DNA of 64,000 nt from Mycobacterium saskatchewanense (GTDB lineage Bacteria > Actinomycetota > Actinomycetes > Mycobacteriales > Mycobacteriaceae), in contig NZ_AP022573.1 of the NCBI RefSeq assembly GCF_010729105.1, forward strand, positions 930,001-994,000. Direction: 5' to 3'. The notes below the pieces were generated by a model. That model ran no database searches, was not told where the DNA came from, and saw only the letters and a list, made by a program, of their open reading frames with translations. Shown piece after piece: positions 36,099-44,917 of the stretch. How positions within the stretch are numbered: the first letter of the stretch is position 1; every line of letters starts with the position of its first letter. Position numbers and translations under genes: made by a program.

Positions 36099-37639
36099 GC
36101 GCGTGCGACGAGCCGAGAGACGATCGGCGAGGCGGGCGTCAGGGGCGTTGAGGTGAACTTCGCCCTCATACCCTTGACCCAGCGCTGGCAGCGGTCGCTC
36201 AGCCGATAGTCGTCGGTCTGCAGGTGTCCACGGGTGACGAGCACGCCGAGTTGAGCGCCCTCGGAGCGCAAGTCGCCGGGCGCCGCGACCCTCATGTAGA
36301 ACGCCTCGGAACCGTCGAGCAGGGTTGCCCAGTCATTGGCGGTCCGCGAAAAGGAGACCCGCCCGTCGTCGTCGATGCGCCACACACCGGTGCGCGGCGT
36401 CGAGGTGAAGATCTCGATATCCGGCGACGTCTCCGTGATGATCACCTGGCCCCAGACCTCGTCCTCGCCATACCCTCGCTCCCAGCGCGCGTTGATCTCG
36501 TCGATGTCGAGCTCGTATTCCACGTCCATGTACTCGAGCAGGTGAAAGAGGAACAGCGGCATGTCGGCGTACGCCTCGGTGGTCAAGTTCGTCATCGGGC
36601 TGGCTCCACTCAGGCGCGGATTCACCTCGCCCAGGTAGAGCTCGTCCGAGTCGAGGTCATGCAGAAGGTCCACCTCGAAGTAGCCGAGGTATCCCTCACG
36701 GCGCATGACGTCGCCCAGCTTTGTCACCATTTCGCGCGCGGCGTGGGTCTGGGCGGGCGGCAGCACCTCGTGCCAGATGTCGTTGCCACACCAGCTGCCC
36801 CGGCTCGGCGTCAGCTCTGAATACCCGACGAGACTCGTCATCGCGGGACCGACCACAGTGCCGTGGCGGGTGACGGCACCCTCGAGGCACACCTCGACAT
36901 TGCGGATGCGTTTCATGACTTTGAGATCCTGCCCGACCAGGTCACCGGCGTGCTGGTCCCAGTCGCGCTGACCATGCACAAAGAACGTCCCGCTGCCGGC
37001 GTTGCCGTAAGCGATCGAGATGACGAGATCATCGCCCAAGCCGGCGTCTTGCGCGAGCGTCAGCAATTCGTCGTAGGAGCCGGCCCGTCCGATCGTGTTG
37101 GGCACGCTCGGGATACCCGCGTCGTTGGCCAGGCGCGTCATGACGATCTTGGAGCCCAGGCGCTGGCGCAGCTCGATCGGCGGATGCATGACCTCGAGGC
37201 CCGCCGACCGCGCCAGGGCCTGGATTTCCTCATTCATCATCACAAAGCAGCACTTGCCCCCGGGGCCTTTACCCCCGATGAAGTCGAGCGTCTCGGGATC
37301 GGACAGGAGGTGGCTGCACACCTCGTCCATGGAGTCGAAATCACGGCGGTCGCGCCGCCGCGGCACGAACACGCGCGAATGTGTGCCCTCAAAAGCGTCG
37401 AAATAGGTCAGGTAGAAAAAATTTTGTATCCAGCGGTCAACGCCTAGCAGGTTGAACGGCGTCGGCGAGATGAAGTACAGCGGCACCTTGTTGGTGTGGA
37501 AGAACGCGCGGATGTCCGATAGGCCGTTCAGCGGGCGATGCGGGTCGGACGCCATCACGCCTGCCGCAGGGAGGTCGGCGCGTGACTCCGGCGCGAGGAC
37601 AGGGGAGGCGCGGCCGGCGCGACGCGGGTGCAGGGACAT
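36095..37639 (-). CDS. ATP-grasp ligase (biotin-carboxylase-like)
   Basis: The product has up to 514 residues. ATG 37639 opens the frame, and an internal ATG at 37555 (MASDPHRPLNG) may be the true start because the first 28 residues look non-coding. ATP-grasp features: GSKIVMTRLANDAGIPSVPN near 170-190, the glycine-containing loop VISIAYGNAGSGTFFV, and metal-binding GYFEVDLLHD ... YLGEVNPRLSG. Such ligases join a carboxylate to an amine or thiol with ATP. It is coupled by a 4-bp overlap to a NylB-like amide/ester hydrolase, suggesting a make-and-break or make-and-modify pathway for a small amide. Confidence 0.8.
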   Translation of the reverse strand: MSLHPRRAGRASPVLAPESRADLPAAGVMASDPHRPLNGLSDIRAFFHTNKVPLYFISPTPFNLLGVDRWIQNFFYLTYFDAFEGTHSRVFVPRRRDRRDFDSMDEVCSHLLSDPETLDFIGGKGPGGKCCFVMMNEEIQALARSAGLEVMHPPIELRQRLGSKIVMTRLANDAGIPSVPNTIGRAGSYDELLTLAQDAGLGDDLVISIAYGNAGSGTFFVHGQRDWDQHAGDLVGQDLKVMKRIRNVEVCLEGAVTRHGTVVGPAMTSLVGYSELTPSRGSWCGNDIWHEVLPPAQTHAAREMVTKLGDVMRREGYLGYFEVDLLHDLDSDELYLGEVNPRLSGASPMTNLTTEAYADMPLFLFHLLEYMDVEYELDIDEINARWERGYGEDEVWGQVIITETSPDIEIFTSTPRTGVWRIDDDGRVSFSRTANDWATLLDGSEAFYMRVAAPGDLRSEGAQLGVLVTRGHLQTDDYRLSDRCQRWVKGMRAKFTSTPLTPASPIVSRLVARA

Positions 37640-37735
37640 ACCGTCATGTCCCCGATTCTGCCGCCCTGCCGATGGTCGTGTCGACGCAAATGAGATATCG
37701 GCGGACGGCTACGCGCGTTGCCTTCGCCGAGTCGA

Positions 37736-38113
37736 TCAGTTCTCGCCGCCGGTGACCGTCTCCAGGAGGCGCGTCACGAACTCGTCGTCCACCGGTTCCT
37801 TGGAAAACCAGCGCCGATAGAAGAGCGGGCCAACGAGGCTGGCGACGATCTCGGCGGGGGGCCGGCCGGGGGGCAGTTCACCGCGTCGTTGCGCGCGTTC
37901 GACCACGGCGACGAAGGGGGACATCAACTCCGTGTGGAGCGCGGCTTCCACACGGGCCACTTCCGGGTCGCGTTCGGCGGCATCGATGATCAACGGCAGG
38001 ACCGAAGCCCATTGGGCGCCCCGAAGTTCCGCGCCTGGAAGACCTGATGTCACCGCGACGAATCGGCCGGGGCGTTCACCAGGTGTCCACATCGATGACC
38101 TCGTCAAGGGGTA
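37736..38113 (-). pseudogene. Truncated TetR regulator (C-terminal domain only)
   Basis: The C-terminal ligand domain of a TetR protein is clear: LRGAQWASVLPLIIDAAERD, then RRGELPPGRPPAEIVASLVG and FYRRWFSKEPVDDEFV. The preceding PLDEVIDVDT segment is in another frame (near 38095), and no helix-turn-helix is found upstream. It appears to be a decayed repressor that can no longer bind DNA. Confidence 0.7.
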
Positions 38114-38325
38114 AGCGTTTGCCCGGCTTAATAGAGCTGCCGGTGTAATACGCGACCGGTTAGGAGAGTCGCATGGTAGACGTTGCCGGGATAGCCGATG
38201 ACAGAACGGATCTCGTCTTTGACTCGCCGCGCGTTCGTCTGCCAGCACGGCGTGAGTAGCAGCACAACGCTTTTGGCCACTGCTCTGTTCTGAATCGCTC
38301 CCAGCGATCGACGGAAAAGTGCCGC

Positions 38326-38928
38326 CTAGCGCTTGGCCGCGCGTGTCGCTCTCCGTCCGCCCGTGATCTGTTTGACGAGCAGTTCGAGACGCTCCGAGTC
38401 ATATCCAGGCCGCAGTCGACCGGTCCGGCTGAGGGTCACCAGGCCGTGTAGCGCGGCCCAGAACACTTCGGTGAGCGTGTCCGCATCCCGCCCGTCCGCG
38501 ACAAGGCGGACCGCCTGGTGTAGCTCGCCGAAGGCCGCCGTCAGCTCGGGCGGTGTGTCTTGGGCGGCAAACCGCAACCCGGTCGCGCGGGTGAACATCG
38601 CGTCATAAACCGCCGGGTTATCGCGGGCGAAGTCGAGATAGGCGCGCGCGATCCGGCTCAGGGAGTCGTCGGAGGCGTCACCGTCGGAACGAGCGGCACG
38701 AATCGCCTCCGCGAGCTCGCCGAAGCCATCAAGGGCGACAGCGTCAGCGATCTGCTCCATGCCGGTGAAGTGCTTGTACAGCACAGGCTGGCTGTATTCG
38801 ATCTGCGTGGACAACCGGCGGGTGGTGACGGCATCCCAACCCTCGTCCTCGGCTAATTTGCGCGCCGTGGTGACGATCAGCCGCCGCCTGGCGGCTCGCT
38901 CGCGCTCGCGACGATCCTCAATTGCCAT
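38326..38928 (-). CDS. TetR-family regulator of the DUF1772/NIPSNAP cluster
   Basis: From ATG 38928 the 200-residue protein has an N-terminal helix-turn-helix (RLIVTTARKLAEDEGWDAVT, then YSQPVLYKHFTGMEQI) and a TetR_C-like ligand domain (AYLDFARDNPAVYDAMFTRA, TLTEVFWAALHGLVTLSRTG). It is divergent from the DUF1772 gene. Three GCTAGC boxes in the 97-bp gap are the likely operator. Confidence 0.88.
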   Translation of the reverse strand: MAIEDRRERERAARRRLIVTTARKLAEDEGWDAVTTRRLSTQIEYSQPVLYKHFTGMEQIADAVALDGFGELAEAIRAARSDGDASDDSLSRIARAYLDFARDNPAVYDAMFTRATGLRFAAQDTPPELTAAFGELHQAVRLVADGRDADTLTEVFWAALHGLVTLSRTGRLRPGYDSERLELLVKQITGGRRATRAAKR

Positions 38929-38934
38929 GCTTGA

Positions 38935-39004
38935 TGCTAGCACGGACAGAAACGCTAGCACTGCTATTGACGCGACGGCGGGCTGGGGTTAGCGTTGCTA
39001 GCAA
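38935..39004. promoter_or_regulatory. Three GCTAGC palindromes in the divergent TetR/DUF1772 promoter
   Basis: GCTAGC occurs at 38936-38941 (inside TGCTAGCA), 38954-38959 and 38997-39002 (inside TTGCTAGCAA, 38995-39004). The first two are 18 bp apart. They flank the presumed promoters of the TetR gene and of the cluster on the other strand, which fits binding by the adjacent TetR. Confidence 0.55.
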
Positions 39005-39025
39005 TGAGCTGAGAGGAGCTACGAC

Positions 39026-39502
39026 ATGGACGTAAACGTCATCACCCGCGCCGCCGCACTGATCGCGGTGCTGGGAACCGCGGTGGTCTATGGCACCGAT
39101 GTGTTCTGCGCGATGGTGCTGAGGCCGGCTTTGGCGCTGGTCGACGACCGTGCCCTGGTCGCGGTCGCGGGAGGCATGCATCGCTACGGAGACCGGCGCA
39201 TGCCACTGCCTGGGGTACTGGGAGTCGTCGCCACCGCAGCAAGCGCGGCGCTGGCCACGGTGGCCGCACATTGGGCGCAGGCCATCGCCTCGGGCGCCGC
39301 GTTGATCCTGCTGTTGGCCTGGATCGGCCTCTATGCACGCGTGAGCGCGCCGATCAATCGACAGTTGACAGCCGCCGCCAACGCCGGGTGTGCGCTGCCG
39401 AATGGGCGTGCGCTGCAGGCAAAGTGGGACTCGGTCATCAACGCGCGTGCGATGCTGCAAGGTTTGGCGGTGGCCGCCCTGTGTGTCGCGCTGATGGTCT
39501 GA
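39026..39502 (+). CDS. DUF1772 (anthrone-oxygenase-like) membrane protein
   Basis: The 158-residue protein has four hydrophobic segments. The conserved central Arg/His loop, the long first helix (ALIAVLGTAVVYGTDVFCAM) and a polar segment before the last helix (ALQAKWDSVINARAMLQG) match DUF1772. This family includes anthrone oxygenase-like proteins, but most bacterial members are uncharacterised. GAGGAG precedes ATG 39026. First gene of a four-gene cluster under the divergent TetR. Confidence 0.75.
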   Translation: MDVNVITRAAALIAVLGTAVVYGTDVFCAMVLRPALALVDDRALVAVAGGMHRYGDRRMPLPGVLGVVATAASAALATVAAHWAQAIASGAALILLLAWIGLYARVSAPINRQLTAAANAGCALPNGRALQAKWDSVINARAMLQGLAVAALCVALMV

Positions 39503-39553
39503 CACGACGTCTCATTGACGCCGTAGCAAACCAATTGAGGGAGAACACCGGCC

Positions 39554-39871
39554 ATGTTTCAGTTCAGGATCTACACCCTGCGATCACCAGAAGCGTTGCG
39601 CCGATACGCGACGGTTCACTGGGCCCGTCATCTGCCGACCTTCGAGACATTCGGGGTCACCACCATCGGGGTGTGGACCGATCCGAGCGGTGGGTTGAAC
39701 CGCCTCGTCGCGCTGATCCGTTACCCACCGGGCGCGGACCCCGAAGACGTCACCCGGCGCGTCATGGAAAGCCCCGAATTCGCCGCCGACATGGCCGGCT
39801 TCGACGTCGGCCAGATCGTCGAAGTCCAGTCGATACTGCTTGACCCTACATCGTTTTCACCGATTCGCTAA
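39554..39871 (+). CDS. NIPSNAP-family protein
   Basis: The 105-residue ferredoxin-like fold protein starts with FQFRIYTLRSPEALRRYATV, the NIPSNAP signature, followed by HLPTFETFGVTTIGVW. GAGGGAGAA precedes ATG 39554. Bacterial NIPSNAP proteins are often encoded with oxidoreductases and may bind small aromatic ligands; the activity is unknown. Second gene of the cluster. Confidence 0.8.
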   Translation: MFQFRIYTLRSPEALRRYATVHWARHLPTFETFGVTTIGVWTDPSGGLNRLVALIRYPPGADPEDVTRRVMESPEFAADMAGFDVGQIVEVQSILLDPTSFSPIR

Positions 39872-39892
39872 CAAACCCAAGGAGTGCTCGAC

Positions 39893-40270
39893 ATGACCAC
39901 CATCATCGGCTACCTACTCGCCGGACTGCTCGCCGCGGGCATCATCTTCATCGGTGCACGCTTCCTCGTCGCGCCGCGCGTCGCCGCGGCCGGCTACGGC
40001 GTGCTGCCGGACCTGGACCAACCGGGCGCGGGCGCCTACCTGAGCGTCAAGGGCGTGCGCGACATCGCGGCGGGACTGTTCGTCATCATTCTCATGGTCG
40101 CCGAAGCGACGCACCTGCTCGGCTCGGTCATGTTGGCTGCCACGATCATTCCGCTCGCCGATGCGGCCATCGTGCTCCGCAACGGCGGCTCGAAGTCGGT
40201 CGCCTGGGGTGTGCATGGCGCCACCGCCGCCGTCATGCTCGTCACGACCGCACTGCTGCTGGTGTCCTGA
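39893..40270 (+). CDS. DUF4267 small membrane protein
   Basis: ATG 39893 is chosen over GTG 39884 because AAGGAG (39877-39882) is correctly spaced for it. The 125-residue protein has four hydrophobic helices. The sequences GARFLVAPRVAAAGYG and SVKGVRDIAAGL match the DUF4267 family, of unknown function. Third gene of the cluster. Confidence 0.75.
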   Translation: MTTIIGYLLAGLLAAGIIFIGARFLVAPRVAAAGYGVLPDLDQPGAGAYLSVKGVRDIAAGLFVIILMVAEATHLLGSVMLAATIIPLADAAIVLRNGGSKSVAWGVHGATAAVMLVTTALLLVS

Positions 40271-40298
40271 GAATGTCAACATATCGACGAAGGACGGG

Positions 40299-40885
40299 AT
40301 GACCGAGATGAGAAACGATCTGCTGTCACCGCCGGGGAGCCCCGCATACCTGACCGGGACCAACCCGCACGACGCCACAGTAGCGCAGCACCCGGCCATG
40401 ATGGCTCACCCGGGCAACGCGGAAGAGGTCGGCCAAGCCGTGCGGTGGACCGCGCAGGGCAGCCTGCAGGTACAGGCCAGCGGACACGGCGCGGGCGCCC
40501 CGACCGAATCCGACCGGCTGTTGGTGGACACGTCCGGATTGAACACCGCAGACGTCGACGCGCGGGCATGCGTGGCCCGCATCGGTGCGGGCGCGACCTG
40601 TTCGGCGGTCAATGCGGTGGCCGAACGCGACGGGCTGCCCGGACTCGCGGGCACCTCGCCCACGGTCGCCGTCGCCGGCTACACGTTCGGGGTGGAGTCG
40701 CGTTCTTGACCCGCCCGCATGGGATGGCCAGTTCGACGCTGCTGGCCGTCGACTATGTCGACGGCAACGGCCTGCTACACCGGGCGGCAGAGGACACCCC
40801 TGACGCGATCGATCGGGAGGCACTGGGGGCATTTCGCGGCGGGGGAGGAGTCGGCGTGGCCACCTCTCCGACGTGGAACTTGTAG
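40299..40885 (+). pseudogene. FAD-binding (PCMH) oxidoreductase, frameshifted and truncated
   Basis: ATG 40299 opens a frame that matches the N-terminal PCMH FAD domain (HPGNAEEVGQAVRW, then ATCSAVNAVAERDGLPGLAG). After AGYTFG near 40693 it continues in the next frame as FLTRPHGMASSTLLAVDYVD ... GAFRGGGGVGVATSPTWNL, then stops at 40883-40885. One more G in the TTCGGGGTGG run would restore GYTFGGG. The substrate and BBE domains after the FAD domain are missing, so the gene is truncated even if the shift is an error. The His expected for covalent FAD may be GHGAG. Confidence 0.75.
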
Positions 40886-41126
40886 CTCCACAAGAACTGT
40901 GGGCCAGATAGCAATTGGGGACAGCCCTCGGCCGTCAACAACCCATCGGCGACATGCCTCGATGTGCCAAGCGCTACCGTTTCGGGCGCGACGCCCCGCT
41001 GAAGCCAGTTGTGTTGCAGCCCAACCACCTCTGCCGGAGGCGCCGCCCTGCTCGGGAAGGGGCGAGCCGAACACGGTTACGACCAAAGACGCCGACGGCC
41101 ACGCCGTGGTGAGGCAGGATTAAGCG

Positions 41127-42134
41127 ATGAGCGCTGGTTGGGGGAGCGGGCGGGGCAACGAGGGCATGAACGAGCAGCCGGGATGGCCCCCGTATCCGTC
41201 TGTACCGATGCCGCCGCCCGGGCCGGCCGCCCCGCCGTGGCCGGGCATGCCCTCGCCACCCTGGCAGGGCCTCCCGGTTCCGCCGCCATTTCCCTATGCG
41301 CCGGGCGGCACGGGCATGCCAGCCGGCGGGTACCCGCCGTCGCCGCCGCACCGCCCCGTGTGGCCATGGTGGGTCGCGGGCGCCGCGGTGGTAATCGCCG
41401 CGGTTCTGGTGATCACACTCGTTGTGCTGGGCAGGAGCGATTCCGGGCCCACGTCCAGCACGGCACGGTCGTCGTCCACCCAACCGTCCGCCTCGGCCAG
41501 CCCGGGGCCAGCCTCACCGTCACCAAGCGCCGCCGCGGCGGCACCGGCGTTGGACGTCGGAACGTTGCCGAGCCTGCTCGCGACTGCCGAGCAGGTCGGG
41601 AAGGTGCTCAATAACGTGCCCATGACCGCCCACGACGTGGAGACGTCACCCGCCTCAGGGGTGTCGATGAACCCGGCCACATGCAGCAGCGCGGTGGCGC
41701 CCGTATTGGACAGCACCTATGCGGGATCGGGGTATACCGGCCTGGCGGCCCAGGGTCTGGAGGAAGCCAAGCCCGGGCGGCATAAGATGATCCAAGCGGT
41801 CGTCGCCTTTCCCGACGCGTCTGGGGCACAACGCTTTTACGAGCGGCAGCTGTCAGCGTGGCAGGGCTGCCGGCTCAAAGAGGTGACCGTCTTCTACAGC
41901 AACGGCAAACCGGATGATCACGCCAAGATCACGGTGGTCACCGACAGCGCGGGCATCGCCACGACGGTGCTGCTGCCGGCCGACCCGACCCAGCACAAGG
42001 GCGGCGAGTGTGAGCGCTCGATGAGCGCGCGCCGCAACGTCGTCGTGGATGTGCGAGCGTGCGGGCAAAACACCATGACCGCCGCCTTCATGCTCGTCCG
42101 AGGGATCAACGACAACATCATCAGCCACCCGTAG
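41127..42134 (+). CDS. PknH-like sensor-domain membrane protein
   Basis: The 335-residue protein has a proline-rich cytosolic N-terminus (about 1-80, many PPP/PPW), one transmembrane helix (VWPWWVAGAAVVIAAVLVIT), a Ser/Ala/Pro stalk and a C-terminal extracytoplasmic domain. Cysteines in NPATCSSAV, WQGCRL, GGECERS and VRACGQ fit the two disulfides of the PknH C-terminal sensor fold. There is no kinase domain. ATG 41127 is preferred because AGGCAGGATT precedes it. It probably senses or binds a ligand at the cell surface. Confidence 0.8.
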   Translation: MSAGWGSGRGNEGMNEQPGWPPYPSVPMPPPGPAAPPWPGMPSPPWQGLPVPPPFPYAPGGTGMPAGGYPPSPPHRPVWPWWVAGAAVVIAAVLVITLVVLGRSDSGPTSSTARSSSTQPSASASPGPASPSPSAAAAAPALDVGTLPSLLATAEQVGKVLNNVPMTAHDVETSPASGVSMNPATCSSAVAPVLDSTYAGSGYTGLAAQGLEEAKPGRHKMIQAVVAFPDASGAQRFYERQLSAWQGCRLKEVTVFYSNGKPDDHAKITVVTDSAGIATTVLLPADPTQHKGGECERSMSARRNVVVDVRACGQNTMTAAFMLVRGINDNIISHP

Positions 42135-42416
42135 CCACATCGACGCGAGGCACACGACTTACGAAACGGCGGGGGAGAGACGTATTGCGCCCCGAAGAGC
42201 GGCTCACCACGTGGCTGCGCCGGTTCCGCCAAGCGACCGGTCGCGCTCGGGCTGCTCGACGCGGCAATCGCCGGACGCAGGCGCGGCGCCGCGCCTTCCA
42301 CAGACTCACCGCACTGACGAATCCGGCTGCGCGGTAAACCGCGGCCAGCGCATGCCGGGCCCCAAAGGGGGCGGAGTATTCATCGGTGCGTCGTCCCGAC
42401 GGTAGCCTTACGTGGC

Positions 42417-42647
42417 ATGAACGACTCCGTCGTCGTCAAGGTCAAGCCCGGCAGCCGCAGGGGGCCCCTTGTCGAGGTCGGTCCGGATGGCGAGCTGACG
42501 ATCTTCGTCCGGGAGCGAGCGATTGACGGAAAGGCCAATGAGGCAGTCATCCGGCTGTTGGCAGCACACCTCGGATTGCCAAGAAGCAGAGTCGAATTGG
42601 TGTCGGGGGCGACGTCGCGACTCAAGCGTTTCAGCGTGAGCGACTGA
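42417..42647 (+). CDS. DUF167 (YggU-like) protein
   Basis: The 76-residue protein has VVKVKPGSRRGPLVEV, then RERAIDGKANEAVIRLLAAH and LVSGATSRLKRFSV, the three DUF167 blocks. This small conserved family occurs across bacteria and eukaryotes and has no agreed function. Complete and of normal length. Confidence 0.88.
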   Translation: MNDSVVVKVKPGSRRGPLVEVGPDGELTIFVRERAIDGKANEAVIRLLAAHLGLPRSRVELVSGATSRLKRFSVSD

Positions 42648-43048
42648 TTACAACCTGACAACCGCCGGCAAATTTCAGCAGGCTGCGGTTCTGACGACTG
42701 TGCGGCCGCGGCCCCGACGTGGAAGCAACAGAAATAGCGACGGATACGGCGGGGCCGGGGTCGGTTGAATCTCGCTATCGCGGGCGAGACTTGAGGGGAG
42801 CTGCCGGGGGCCGTCCCACCGAGAGCCAGATGAATCGATCGGCTCCCCTCGGCCACCCATTGACGCCGAATTGGTCGCGACGATCGGGGTGCCCCACAAG
42901 TCGCCGCGCGCGGACGGGTACGGTCGCTTTTGGGTGCGCCGCAGCGGTCAGCAGATCATGGTCTCGGCGTAGGGATACGCCCATGGCGCACGGGCGGCGA
43001 CTTTGCGGGAATGAAGGCGCCACACCGCTGAGAATAAGCAGGGGGCAC
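42648..43048. other. Region upstream of the short P450
   Basis: No supported gene. The P450 frame is open through most of this stretch, but its composition (Arg/Ser-rich, no P450 motifs) is non-coding. The region presumably holds the P450 promoter; no operator-like repeat was seen. Confidence 0.4.
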
Positions 43049-43981
43049 GTGAAGCTCGCCGATTGTCCGGTCTTTCCCGCCGAGGCGGGAACCGCCCTAA
43101 GCACAGACCGCGGCTTGGGTTGGCGCCTGGCGCGACAGGCCGGTCCGGTTTTGCGAGATCCAGGGGCTAACTGGGTGTTCGTCGTCGGGCGGGACGAGGT
43201 GTTAGCGCACCTGGACGATGCGAGGTTGGATCGCGCCCGCGCTCTTCCCGAGAGCGACCTCGACGTTCACCAGCAGCTGTTCGCACCGAAATCAGCTCAT
43301 GAGATTGCGGCGGCGCTCCGTCCGACCGTCGCCGGGCTGATCGATCGTACTTCAACCGCCGGTGGGGGTGACGCGGTGGCCGAGGTGACCACGCCGATTT
43401 CTGGCGCCCTTTTCGACATCGTGGCGCGCCTGCGGTTACTGCCTGCTGAGCACCTGGCTGGGCGGTCCGGCCACGTCTTGTCCGAGGCGTTCCGCAACCT
43501 GTCCAAACACGCCGGCTGGCACTTGTTCGAGTTGGCCCGCCGCCCCGAATTGTGCGAGATGCTTCGACATCAGCCTGAGCTGATACGCGAGTTCGTTGAA
43601 GAGGTCTTACGGTTGGAGCCGATGGTGCAGGGCTGCCAACGTTTTACGACACAACCAACGACGGTCGGCGGGGTCGAGGTGCCGCCCGGCCGGGTGGTGA
43701 TGTTGTGTATCGCCGCGGTGCAGCGAGACGGCAGCGACGCGATGTCCACCGACGATCTCGTGATTGGCGTTAGGGCGCACCGGCATTGGAGTCTGGGTGC
43801 GGGGTCGATGCGTTGCCGCGGCGGGCACATTGTCCGGCAGGTGTTGCACGTGCTGGTTGAGGAGTGGGTCGACCGCGCCGGGCATCTTGAGCTGGTTTCT
43901 GGTTTCCTGCCGGCTGCTGGGTTCCCGAATACTGAGAGCGCTTTGTTTCTGCCGGAACTGCCGCTAGTGACGAGGACGTAG
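43049..43981 (+). CDS. Short cytochrome P450-like protein lacking the I-helix region
   Basis: GTG 43049, preceded by AGCAGGGGG, gives 310 residues, about 90 fewer than a typical bacterial P450. ExxR is present (Glu185-Arg188, FVEEVLRLEP). The heme loop HWSLGAGSMRCRGGH has Cys256 but Leu and Met where Phe and His are usual (FGxGxHxCxG). Between LLPAEHLAGRSG and HLFELARRPELC the F-to-I helices, including the oxygen-activating (A/G)Gx(D/E)T(T/S), are absent. It might be a deletion derivative that still binds heme but does not turn over as a monooxygenase. Confidence 0.7.
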   Translation: MKLADCPVFPAEAGTALSTDRGLGWRLARQAGPVLRDPGANWVFVVGRDEVLAHLDDARLDRARALPESDLDVHQQLFAPKSAHEIAAALRPTVAGLIDRTSTAGGGDAVAEVTTPISGALFDIVARLRLLPAEHLAGRSGHVLSEAFRNLSKHAGWHLFELARRPELCEMLRHQPELIREFVEEVLRLEPMVQGCQRFTTQPTTVGGVEVPPGRVVMLCIAAVQRDGSDAMSTDDLVIGVRAHRHWSLGAGSMRCRGGHIVRQVLHVLVEEWVDRAGHLELVSGFLPAAGFPNTESALFLPELPLVTRT

Positions 43982-44089
43982 TACTGGCCGACACAGCGCG
44001 ATCGGCAGGAAGATCGACCGTTGAAGATTAATGAAAATAGGCACCTGAGAAGGGCGCGATGATGCCGAGCGCAGCGCCTATCAGCAGCC

Positions 44090-44917
44090 CTACCTCACAT
44101 CGCCATTCGGATGACTCGACGGATGGAGGTTCCACTGGCCGCAATCGGGGGCTAGGACGTCGTTGACGTCGACTGCGAGTCCGCCGACCAGCGGACCGGG
44201 ATTGGACGCGGTGCTCACGACGCGCTGGTAGAGAACAGCGGCGGGGTGGACTTGACTGCCGGACCATGCGCGAGTTTGCCAGGCCCACCGGCGGCCAGTT
44301 GTGCTCGAAGCCCCGATAACGCCATCGGCCACGGCCCACTGGCAGACATTGATGCCTCCGTAGACCCCGGTACGTTGAACTCCGAGAACCGCATTGATTC
44401 CGCGAAACCACTGCAGCGCAACGCGATTCCAGGTGTCTCGGTTGATGTCCTCGTCGATGGTGAAGAAGATCGGCGCACCCTGACCGCCGCCTGCCGCGGT
44501 GTGCAGCTGCCAGGCGGTACGCGCGTCCGCAATGCCGCCGGCGTAACCCCGCGTGAAGTCCGACGGTGCCGTCCCACCTGGCTTCCCGTATTGGTAGTTA
44601 CTGACGATCACCAAGCCCGCGGCCGTGAGTGACTCGGCGTAGGGCCGAGTGATCGGCTTGGCGCCAAACGACGCGCCAGGACGTGACAGCGAGACGTAGT
44701 TGACCACCCCGCTATAACCGGCGGCCCGGATCTGCTGCGCCGGAATTTGGCGCGCGGCGAAGTCGATCAGTTGAGGGGGCGCACCGGCCGCCATGGGCAT
44801 GCCGCAACCCATTGATGCGGCACCCAGACCGGCCAACGCAGTGGCGTAGCGCAGCGCGTCGCGCCGAGAAACCGTACGCAGTCGCCCATGGCTGGCCGCC
44901 GGGGGCAAATTGTGCAT
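44090..44917 (-). CDS. Tat-exported DUF1906 (glycoside-hydrolase-like) protein
   Basis: The 275-residue product has a twin-arginine signal (VSRRDALRYATALAGLG, about 16-32) and a DUF1906 domain: LIDFAARQIPAQQIRAAGYS, FFTIDEDIN near 155-163 (acidic residues as in GH25-like barrels) and GVYGGINVCQWA. M. tuberculosis Rv2525c, a Tat substrate linked to the cell envelope, has this fold. Possible role in peptidoglycan or glycan remodelling. Confidence 0.85.
   Translation of the reverse strand: MHNLPPAASHGRLRTVSRRDALRYATALAGLGAASMGCGMPMAAGAPPQLIDFAARQIPAQQIRAAGYSGVVNYVSLSRPGASFGAKPITRPYAESLTAAGLVIVSNYQYGKPGGTAPSDFTRGYAGGIADARTAWQLHTAAGGGQGAPIFFTIDEDINRDTWNRVALQWFRGINAVLGVQRTGVYGGINVCQWAVADGVIGASSTTGRRWAWQTRAWSGSQVHPAAVLYQRVVSTASNPGPLVGGLAVDVNDVLAPDCGQWNLHPSSHPNGDVR

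Noticed and set aside
38128..38280. 50-codon minus-strand frame (AKSVVLLLTPCWQ...) between two TetR genes
   Set aside because: It reads protein-like but has no ribosome site, no family and no neighbour support.
40886..41126. Possible continuation of the truncated FAD oxidoreductase
   Set aside because: The sequence after the stop does not resemble the substrate or BBE domain in any frame.
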